Source of the DNA: Symbiodinium natans
Lineage: Eukaryota; Sar; Dinophyceae; Suessiales; Symbiodiniaceae
Direction of reading: 5' to 3'
Length of the DNA stretch: 64,000 nt
Assembly: GCA_905221605.1 (NCBI GenBank)
Contig: CAJNDS010002325.1
Coordinates: 370,340 to 434,339 of the forward strand
Both the position numbers and the translations under genes were made by a program. The notes beneath the pieces were generated by a model. The model did not search any database, was not told where the DNA came from, and worked only from the letters and a program-made list of their open reading frames with translations. Shown here in pieces: positions 56,049 to 64,000 of this stretch (position 1 is the stretch's first letter; the number at the start of each line of letters is the position of its first letter).

Positions 56049-56498
56049 CAGAAAATCTCGGCTTTGGGACCTTGAAGGCTTGACACATTTCGAGATCTGC
56101 CGGCGGTGTGTTTTTGTTCGTGCGGGGGGGAGTCGATTTTCCTGCTCTTTGGGTGTTCGGTCCGTTTGCCAGCTGGGGCTTAAGGCTGGGGGCAGGGTTC
56201 AGGGGCTGCAAAAACAAAAGCTTTGATTTTGGGATATTTGGGAGATTCAGGCTTCCGGTGCGGCCGTCTTAGGGCGGCATGGAGACACGTGCAATCTTTA
56301 CCAGCTCCCCGGTGCCAGGTCTTGGAGTATGCCGACATCCAAGCATCGAGTGTGGTGAATGCTTCTGTTGCTGAGCTGTGACTGCCAGCTGAAGAGGGAT
56401 TAAGCTTCAGAGCCTTGAAGAGAGGTCACAGCCGAACAAATGGTGGAGGACAAGGGAGCGCTACCTTGCCCTTTGAGTGCACTGCAGGCGACGCATGA

Positions 56499-56720
56499 AT
56501 GAGACTTGAGTTTGGAGTCATTCATTTCTTCAAGATGGTTTTGGGGCTTGTTCTCTGTGATGTCGGTCTTATGTCATTTCTGCATGGCTTTGCCATGTCT
56601 TTTGCTTTTGCTGCTTGGCCTCTTGCTTCTCATGTTATTGTTCTTGTTGTTTGTCTGCTTGTAGTCTGCGGCTTGTTGATTCTTGCTTGGCTTTGCCCGT
56701 GCTTTTTGCTTCATTTGTGA
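56499..56720 (+). CDS. Hydrophobic 73-codon frame, doubtful
   Basis: ATG 56499 to TGA 56718-56720. The sequence is rich in Leu, Val, Phe and Cys, with two or three stretches long enough to cross a membrane. T-rich DNA readily gives such frames by chance and no motif is seen, so this is listed with low confidence. Confidence 0.15.
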   Translation: MRLEFGVIHFFKMVLGLVLCDVGLMSFLHGFAMSFAFAAWPLASHVIVLVVCLLVVCGLLILAWLCPCFLLHL

Positions 56721-56722
56721 TG

Positions 56723-57161
56723 TTAGCGCTGGGCGACCCGCCTCGGCCGGCTGGCCGGCACACGCAGCGGCGAGGTGCTTGTATCACGCAAAAGCACTCA
56801 ACCCTAGACTCTCTAGACCTCAACTCTGAGCCCTCCAGACCTACACCCACAGCTCCGAACCACGAAAGCACCCCGAGATCAGCAAGCATGCCGCCTCGAG
56901 CCCCATGTCGGTTTCATCTTTGTAGCTGAGAAGGCATTCGACGTGTGACCCGCATCCTTCCAGAGTAGGGAATCTGGGTTTTGGAGCACCAAGAGAAAAG
57001 TCCAGGCTGGGGTGTCCCGTTCATGGGAGGCAGCGGGAGAGCAGTCGGCGAGGGGGGATTCGGGGGGGGGGGGGGAGTTGACACCTGTCAGCTAGTGGGG
57101 TGCCTATTTCAGGCCGCAAGTGCCCAGGTTCCCCAGACACTTTTGGCTCGAGGCCTCGGCA
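56723..57161 (+). mobile_element. Composite G-tract element, copy B4
   Basis: Opens TTAGCGCTGGGCGACCCGCC with TCGGCC, has a short G-tract at 57063-57075, the block GTGCCTATTTCAGGCCGCAAG near 57100, and ends GGCTCGAGGCCTCGGC. The order of blocks is the same as in B1 and B2, with divergent spacers. A T-run follows at 57168. Confidence 0.5.
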
Positions 57162-57874
57162 GACGTGTTTTTTTTTTTTTTTGCGTTGTGCTTGCGCCCG
57201 CTCGGCAAGGTGGTTGTCAAAGGAAGGGGCTGCGCCCTGACCCCCCCCCCCCTCCCACTCCAACCCAACCAACCAATGTGGGACCCATCCTGGCGTTTTC
57301 GGACAGGTGATGCAGCCTGTCAGCGATCAACATGCTGTAAAAAGGGAAGTTTCTGAACAAGTGCCAGAGATAAGATCCCACAAGCTTCCGGACCTGAGTT
57401 TCCATCGCCCAAATTGCGAGACAGCTCCGCATCAAACAACCCTGTCAGGGCGTCAGCAAGGCGCCGCTGTATGACCCATTCTCGGCAGCCAACAACTTCA
57501 ATGTGAAGCTGCAGGAGGAAGAGAGGCTGGGAACATGCATGATCCCGCATGATCACGCACAAGCGGTCACACTGCCAGCCTGTCAGATGCACTCTCTTTG
57601 AAGGAGACGAGAGATGCAGATGCAAACCGCAGGGCAGAGCATTGATGCATGGGCGCAGAGGCCGGAAAGTCAGCTGTCAGAAGTTTTCTTGGGATAGTTT
57701 TTTGGGATTCTAAGCTGAGAACCTGTCTGCTCCTGCTTGCCTCAGGATGAAGGAGGTCTTCGATCGCCTTCCCATGAAGCTCCGAATGAATGTCGGAAGC
57801 CCGGGATTAGTGGAGCTTCCACCTTCTTATGCTGGCAAACGCTTCGCTGAGCAGTTTGAATTTAGTGGAAGGTG

Positions 57875-58135
57875 CTACACGACTTGAATTATAGAAGAGT
57901 TTCGAAGGCCATTCCCCTACAAATCCCATCGTTTGCCATGACAGTCATTCCCCTGCAAACCCTATCGGTTGTCATGCTTGGAAAGCCAGCTGTTCACATC
58001 GGTCATTCCCCTATAAATCCTGTCGGTTCTCTTTGTAGAAATCCTACTCCTCATACGAAGGTCCCCTTACAAAAGCCTATAGTCCCCCACAAACCCGATT
58101 GTTGAATGTCATGTCCCTTTGAGTCCTATCGTTTG
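57875..58135 (+). repeat. Degenerate ~50-60-bp direct repeats
   Basis: The phrase GTCATTCCCCTACAAATCC followed by TATCG.TTGTCATG recurs in about five diverged copies (near 57912, 57947, 58002, 58060 and 58105). Confidence 0.65.
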
Positions 58136-58775
58136 TCATGTTAACCTACAATCCGCGATCATTCTACAGGAAGGTTCTATTTCCATGGTGACTCAGCTCC
58201 CGCGTCTTCAATCAATTTAGATGCAAACATCCAAGTATTCAAAGCGTTCCCCTATTGGCTCTGATCTTTTCGGTTACGGCTCTTCTTTTTCATTCTACAC
58301 CACTTTCGAGTCAGGCATTTTTATATAGAATGTAGCGCACTGCGCTTGCGCAAGAAATAGCCACAGGCCGGGGCATAGCATGTGGCCAGATCCTGGAAAC
58401 AGCAGCGACTGCGCCCCCGTATGCCCTTGATACCTGTCGACTCGTTTCCCGCCATTCCTGCGACCACCTGGGCCTGGGGGGCATCCCCAACTTGAGACTC
58501 GCTACTAGCTAGAGTGTCGCAGGATGGTGAGGTGAAACTGCCTGGCTAAGCTGGAAATGGTGCCCAAGCCCTGCCAAAAAAAGGTTGAAGGCCTCTACAT
58601 TCGCTGTCTGGACTCCAGCAAGGGGTCAACACCGGCAGGGTAAGAGGCTCTACAGTCTGCTGAGGAACACGTGGCCTTATTCAATCCGCAACCGCAGGAT
58701 GGGGACCGAGGCAGGAACCGACAGGACTGTGGTACAGTAGAGGCCGGGTGAGCCAGGACTTTTTTTGTGCCATCC

Positions 58776-58799
58776 CCCCCCCCCCCCCCCCCCCCCCCC
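58776..58799 (+). repeat. Poly-C tract
   Basis: A run of about 23 C. Confidence 0.97.
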
Positions 58800-58802
58800 T
58801 TC

Positions 58803-59280
58803 AACTAAGAAGGAGGAAGGGCGGGGTGGGGCCACGGGCCAAGAAAGGGACAACCAGAAAGGGTTCACTTCCGACCGCCAAGGACATCCTGTCTTCTTCG
58901 ATCATGGCTGCAGACAATGCAACACCGTGTGCCCCCATGGAAGAATGCGCATCTGCCAGATCTGCCTCTGCAATCACTCACGTGAACTGCCTCATGCCTG
59001 GGCAGCATTGAAAACTGAAGGCCAGGAACGCCCCCCGCTCCCTGCACTCGGAAGCAAGCAATGGGACCATGAAGACCATGGGCAGAAGAGACCCCGCAGA
59101 CCCCAGGCAGGCATCAGCCAGAAGGACCTTGTAGGGTGCGTTGCCACAGCTGAACAACAGCCCGAGCACAGGATGGCACCATCGAGCATCCCGAAAAGTC
59201 GTAAGCACCTTTTAAGATTTCGAACCTTCAACATGCCTTCGGCAAGCCTTTCAGCCCCCTCGAGTTTGAAAAGACGCTAA
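58803..59280 (+). CDS. Cys-rich coding-like frame, unrecognised
   Basis: Open frame to TAA 59278-59280 with a cluster CRQCNTVCPHGRMRICQIC followed by LCNHSREL. The C-x2-C-x3-C and C-x2-C-x-C spacing with adjacent His suggests a small zinc-binding segment, but it fits no family I can name. The remainder is Lys/Gln/Pro-rich. Another frame (58905-59011) is also open, so coding status is uncertain. Confidence 0.3.
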
Positions 59281-60291
59281 AAAAGAAAAAACAAAACTTA
59301 AAAAAGCCTAAAAAGCTTAAACAAACTTAAAAAAGCTGAAAAAAGCTTAACAAGCTCAAAAAAGCTTAAAAGCTTCAAAAAGCTTTAAAAAAGCTTCTGA
59401 AAGCTTCAAAAAACTTGAAAAAAGCTTCAAAAAACTTAAACAAGCTTAAACAAAGCTTCGAAAAGCTTAAAACGCTTTAAAAAGCTTAAAAAACCTTTAA
59501 AAAAGCTTGAAAAGAGCGAAAAAAGGCTTAACAAGCTTAAAAATGCTTAAACCCGCTCAAAAAAACTTTAAAACGAAAGCTTTACAAAAGCTTAAACAAA
59601 AGCTTAAAGCAAAGCTTAAACGCAAGCTTAAACAAAACCTTAAACAAAAGCTCAAAAAAGCACAAAAAACTTAACAAAGTTTAAAACAGCTCAAAAAAGC
59701 TTCAAAAAGCTTCAAAAAGCTTCAAAAAGCTTCAGAAGAAAGCTTCAGAAAGCTTCAAAAAGCTGAAAAACGCTTAAAGACACTTAAAAGCTTAAGAACG
59801 CTTTAAAAAACTTTACAACGCAAAAAAAGCTTAAACAAGCTTTAAAATGAAAATCTTGCAAAAGCTTAAACAAGCTTTACAAAGCTTACAAAAGCTTACA
59901 AAAGCTGTAAAAAGCTTTAAAAGCTTTAAAAAGCTTAAAAAAACAAGAGCTTAAACAGCTTAAGAAAACTAACAAAAGCTAACAAAAGCTAACAAAAGCT
60001 TTCAAAAGCTTACAAAAGCTTAAACAAAAGCTTAAAAAAGCTTAAACAAAAGCTTAAGCAAAAACTTTAAAAAGGCTTAAAAAAAGCTTTAACAAAGCCT
60101 TTAAAAAAGCTTATTCGAAGCTTACAAAAACAGCTTAAAAACTTTAACAAGCAGCTTTAAAAACGCCTTAAACAAAGCTTAACAAAAAGCCTTAAGCAAA
60201 CTTAAAAAACTTTTTTAAACAAGCTTAATAAAAACAACTTTTAAAGCTTAACGCTTAAAGCTTAAAGCCAAAAGCTTAAAGCTAAAAGCTT
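59281..60291 (+). repeat. Degenerate AAAAGCTT-rich satellite
   Basis: About 1 kb of A-rich sequence built from diverged AAAAGCTTAAAC-type units. It grades into the ordered AAAGCTC array to its right. Confidence 0.93.
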
Positions 60292-60546
60292 AAAGCTCAA
60301 AGCTCAAAGCTCAAAGCTCAAAGCTCAAAGCTCAAAGCTCAAAGCTCAAAGCTCAAAGCTCAAAGCTCAAAGCTCAAAGCTCAAAGCTCAAAGCTCAAAG
60401 CTCAAAGCTCAAAGCTCAAAGCTCAAAGCTCAAAGCGTAAAGCGTAAAGCGTAAAGCTCAAAGCGTAAAGCGTAAAGCGTAAAGCGTAAAGCGTAAAGCG
60501 TAAAGCGTAAAGCGTAAAGCGTAAAGCGTAAAGCGTAAAGCGTAAA
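60292..60546 (+). repeat. Heptamer arrays AAAGCTC then AAAGCGT
   Basis: About twenty perfect AAAGCTC units, an interleaved junction near 60434-60465, then about fifteen AAAGCGT units. Confidence 0.97.
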
Positions 60547-60640
60547 GCTTAAAACTTAAAACTTAAAACTTAAGACCTAAACACAAAAACTTGGAACTTA
60601 AAACTTAGGACTTAGAACTTTGAACTTGGAAAATCGAACT

Positions 60641-61149
60641 TAAGACCTAAGACCTAAGACCTAAGACCTAAGACCTAAGACCTAAGACCTAAGACCTAAG
60701 ACCTAAGACCTAAGACCTAAGACCTAAGACCTAAGACCTAAGACCTAAGACCTAAGACCTAAGACCTAAGACCTAAGACCTAAGACCTAAGACCTAAGAC
60801 CTAAGACCTAAGACCTAAGACCTAAGACCTAAGACCTAAGACCTAAGACCTAAGACCTAAGACCTAAGACCTAAGACCTAAGACCTAAGGTCTAAGGTCT
60901 AAGGTCTAAGGTCTAAGGTCTAAGGTCTAAGGTCTAAGGTCTAAGCCTAAGGCCTAAGACCTAAGGCCTAAGACCCAAGGCCTAAGGCCTAAGGCCTAAG
61001 GCCTAAGACCTAAGGCCTAAGGCCTAAGACCTAAGACCTAAGACCTAAGACCTAAGACCTAAGACCTAAGACCTAAGACCTAAGACCTAAGACCTAAGAC
61101 CTAAGACCTAAGACCTAAGACCTAAGACCTAAGACCTAAGACCTAAGAC
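60641..61149 (+). repeat. Heptamer arrays AAGACCT, AAGGTCT, AAGGCCT
   Basis: AAGACCT from 60641 to about 60888, eight AAGGTCT units to 60945, a mixed AAGGCCT/AAGACCT section, then AAGACCT again to 61149. Confidence 0.97.
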
Positions 61150-61637
61150 CGACCTAAGACCCAAGACCCAAGACCTAAGACCCAAGACCCAAGACCCAAG
61201 ACCCAAGACCCAAGACCCAAGACCCAAGACCCAAGACCCAAGACCCAAGACCCAAGACTCAAGACCCAAGACCCAAGTCCTAAGAGCCAAGACCCAAGAC
61301 CCAAGACCCAAGACCTGAGACCCAAGACCCAAGACCTAAGACCCAAGACCCAAGACCTAAGACCCAAGACGCAAGACCTAAGACCTAAGACCCAAGACCC
61401 AAGACTCAAGACTAAAGACCTAAGACCCAAGACCTAAGACCTAAGTCCCAAGACCTTAGACCTAAGACCTAAGACCCAAGACCTAAGACCCAAGACCCAA
61501 GACCCAAGACCCAAGACCTAAGACCTAAGACCCAAGACCTAAGACCCAAGACCCAAGACTCAAGACTCAAGACTCAAGACTCAAGACTCAAGACTCAAGA
61601 CTTAAGACTTAAGACTTAAGACTTAAGACTTAAGACC
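61150..61637 (+). repeat. Heptamer arrays AAGACCC, AAGACTC, AAGACTT
   Basis: Mostly AAGACCC mixed with AAGACCT, then six AAGACTC, then six AAGACTT units. The Leu-Gly-Ser-Trp-Val frame on the - strand is a product of the 7-bp period. Confidence 0.97.
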
Positions 61638-62438
61638 TAGAACTTAAAACTTTGCAGCCGAGAGCATTCACACTTGAAGCGCAGGTTCTCGCACTGGTGG
61701 CTCAGCTCGGCACTCAGTCGTTTGCAGCGTATTGCTGTAGGCGTGCAGTGCAGACAATGGAGACACGAATGCTCAGGGTTCAGATTTCCGGTTCTAGGTT
61801 CAGGCCCGGGTCGGCTGCGGGATGTGTAGTGCCAACATTTTGGGGATTCTGGGCAACATCGAGGCGACGTCACTCATGAAAGACCTGGATGGCAGCCTGT
61901 CTCGATATAGAGTTGAGGTTGTGTAGGGTAAAGTCCCCAGAGGTCTCATATGTAGGATGCATGGTAAGGCAGTTGTGCACCTACTGCTTTTGTCTCGGGA
62001 CAACCTCGTGTTTGCAGGGCTAGGGCGATGCCCATAATTCGCTTGCACAATCAGCGGCTCACTGTGCTCGAATCTTCCTGATTTTCCAGTTCCGGCATGG
62101 TGGCCAAGCAGTTACTTAGACGATTCATGTCGGATCGTGAGCTTCCGAGAACGACACCCCCATCTTGCGTCCTCTTGCAGTAGCTTTCGGGCTGAGAATC
62201 TGAGTGCGCAGCATGATTTCGGTAACTGGTGAACTAACCAACCAAGGTGGCACGGTAGCAGTTTCAAATCGCATGTGCTTGAGCTCTGGTCCTTCGATCT
62301 GCGGACAAGGATGTCAGAAGAGCACGCACCTGTGGGGGCATATTGCATATTCACGAATTTTCTGAATTGTAAGCCGAGCATCTGGTGAGGCGGCGAAGGC
62401 TCCCCAAGGTCTTGCAGCGCCAAAAACGCCTTTGATTC
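61638..62438. other. No supportable gene
   Basis: One + strand frame (61652-61879) includes AQVLALVAQLGTQSFAAYCC, which might be an exon. No motif is seen. Confidence 0.35.
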
Positions 62439-62505
62439 AGGGGTTTAGGGTTTAGAACTTAGGGTTTAGGGTTTGGGGTTTAGGGTGTAGGGTTTAGGGT
62501 TTAGG
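62439..62505 (+). repeat. TTTAGGG array
   Basis: Eight to nine heptamers with minor variants. Confidence 0.95.
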
Positions 62506-62883
62506 GGACCTTCACCGCCTCACAAGGGCGACTTTGCCTCGGATCGTTCTTTGTATTTATCAAGCATGTCCGTTTTTTGAGTTCTTGCAGAGAGCTTCTG
62601 AGCTGTTCTGCGTTCAGGGCCGATGGGATTGTAAGCCTGCGTCACGCATGAAGCAGTCGTTTTTGAGTTGAGTTTGAGCTAGGTCGCTGCCACCCGCGGT
62701 GCGAAACGACAGTCAGGAACCCGCAGCACGCGTGATAAGCCCCATTCACGAGCCCTTGCGTCTCCGGGAGTGACTACTTGACGAAATCAAGGAGTTCCCC
62801 CCCCATACCTTTCTCACCTGTTCCGCTTGGAGCAAAACTGGAGACCGAGACACACTTGTTGCTGTGTGGCCCTGGGCTGAGGC

Positions 62884-63627
62884 AACCCTAAACCCTAAAC
62901 CCTAAACCCTAAACCCTAAACCCTAAACCCTAAACCCTAAACCCTAAACCCTAAACCCTAAACCCTAAACCCTAAACCCTAAACCCTAAACCCAAAACCC
63001 TAAACCCTAAACCCTAACCCCTAAACCTAAACCCTAAACCCTAAACCCTAAACCCTAAACCCTAAACCCTAAACCCACCCTAACGCCCTAAACCCCCCTA
63101 ACACCCTGAACCACCAACCCTAAACCTAAAACCCTAAACCTAAACCCTAAACCCTAAACCCTAAACCCTAAAACCCTAACCCCTAAACCCCTAACCCCTA
63201 CCCCAACCAACTAAACACCTAACCCCCACCCCTAACCCCTAAACCCCTAGCCCCTAAACCCTAACGAAACCCCTAACCCCTAACCCCGAACCCCGAACCC
63301 CGACCCCTAACCCCTAAACCCCTAAACCCTAAACCTAAACCCCTAAACCCTAAACCCCAACCCCTAAAAAACCCCTAAACCCCTAAACCCCAACCCCAAA
63401 ACCCCTAAACCCCTAAACCCCTAAACCCCTAAACCCCTAAACCCCAAAACCCCCCTAAACCCCTAAACCCCTAAACCCCTAACCCTAAACCCCTAAACCC
63501 CTAAACCCCTAAACCCCTAAACCCCTAAACCCCTAAACCCCTAAACCCCTAAACCCCTAAAACCCTAAAACCCTAAAACCCTAAAACCCTAAACCCCTAA
63601 AACCCTAAAACCCTAAACCCTGAACCC
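62884..63627 (-). repeat. Long CCCTAAA array with CCCCTAAA variants
   Basis: About 740 bp, the longest telomere-type tract here. The left third is regular CCCTAAA, the middle is irregular (CCCCTAA, CCCCAA, CCCCGAA), and the right part is CCCCTAAA octamers and CCCTAAAA. The G-rich strand is the - strand, and unique sequence resumes on both sides, so it is not a chromosome end in this assembly. Confidence 0.97.
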
Positions 63628-63721
63628 TGTTGTTCCTATGCAAACTTTTATTTTGGCTGGGGGCAGTTCGCTGGTTTGCTACTAAGCTCCCTCGTGAGCA
63701 AGGTCAAAACCCAAAGCCCGG

Positions 63722-63875
63722 AAATCCGCACATCCACGCGAGAAGCTCAAGAAACCAAAGAAACCCAACGAATTCAAGAAACCCGAAAAATGTAAGAAAC
63801 TCTGGAAGCGCAAGAAAATCAAGAAACACCCAAGAAACCCAACAAACCCAGGAAACCCAACAACCCAAACAGCCC
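63722..63875 (+). repeat. Degenerate CAAGAAACC-type repeat
   Basis: A-rich sequence with many imperfect CAAGAAACCCAA units. The Asn/Arg/Gln/Thr frame across it is probably a by-product. Confidence 0.75.
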
Positions 63876-64000
63876 GTAAGACTCTAAGCCCAAGTCTGAG
63901 GCGGAGGGGCAGACGGCTCTGCTTGGAGCTGCCAAGAGTGGTTGCTCTTACCAGGCAGGATTTTGCAGTGGTTTACATAGAATTGAAAGATGTCTTAAAG

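Noticed and set aside
57140-57160. TTTTGGCTCGAG as a spliced-leader match
   Set aside because: It matches 11 of 12 bases but lies in the conserved 3' block of composite element B4, and the other copies lack it, so a chance match is more likely.
61129-61430. Long - strand frames with repeating LGSWVLGL-type peptides
   Set aside because: A 7-bp repeat read in triplets gives a 7-residue peptide repeat without stops. This is a by-product of the satellite.
62884-63627. The long CCCTAAA tract as a true chromosome end
   Set aside because: Unique sequence continues for about 370 bp to the right, and similar arrays occur throughout the window.

Overview
The window reads as nuclear DNA of a dinoflagellate. 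I base this on four things. (1) Well over twenty interstitial arrays of the telomere-type heptamer TTTAGGG/CCCTAAA lie far from any chromosome end. (2) Every gene I could recognise is on the + strand. (3) Genes are cut into many short exons, and the splice sites that restore reading frames use GT, GC or GA donors with AG acceptors. (4) Intergenic and intronic space is full of microsatellites, homopolymer G/C tracts and small inverted-repeat elements. No rRNA, tRNA, CRISPR or bacterial gene arrangement was seen. Species cannot be named from this window.

Layout. 0-2 kb: 5' part of a non-LTR retrotransposon (coiled-coil ORF1, an in-frame TGA, then the start of an endonuclease ORF2 that breaks off). 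2-8 kb: simple repeats, a long TG tract, the first copy of a G-tract composite element and two copies of a small element called MITE C here. 8.3-13.2 kb: coding-like exons of one or more unrecognised genes. 13-22.5 kb: telomere-like arrays, a TTTCTC satellite and several MITEs. 22.6-23.3 kb: coding-like exons including a Glu-Gln-Pro-rich one. 24.1-28.4 kb: exons of a multi-KH RNA-binding protein. 29.4-37.2 kb: a complete ubiquilin/Dsk2-type shuttle factor (UBL, STI1-like repeats, Gly/Met and Ala/Thr/Pro linkers, UBA) in about 23 exons. 38.1-38.9 kb: an unrecognised gene. 39.5-40.9 kb: an SLC38/AAAP amino-acid transporter in one uninterrupted exon. 41-51 kb: exons of several unrecognised genes, one ending in a ZZ-like zinc motif. 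52.4-55.8 kb: a J-domain plus ferredoxin protein resembling plant plastid DJC76-type proteins. 56.7-57.2 kb: another G-tract element. 59.3-61.6 kb: a graded satellite made of successive 7-bp repeat variants. 62.4-63.6 kb: more telomere-type repeats.

The recognised genes share no pathway. Two concern protein quality control (ubiquilin and the J-domain protein), one RNA binding and one nutrient transport. The most interesting signal is how introns are built. Several ubiquilin introns are flanked by short direct repeats. One intron is mostly a dispersed MITE. Telomere-type arrays run almost up to exon edges. A separate composite element with conserved ends and a G-tract core occurs four times, once apparently nested in a MITE and once inside a ubiquilin intron.
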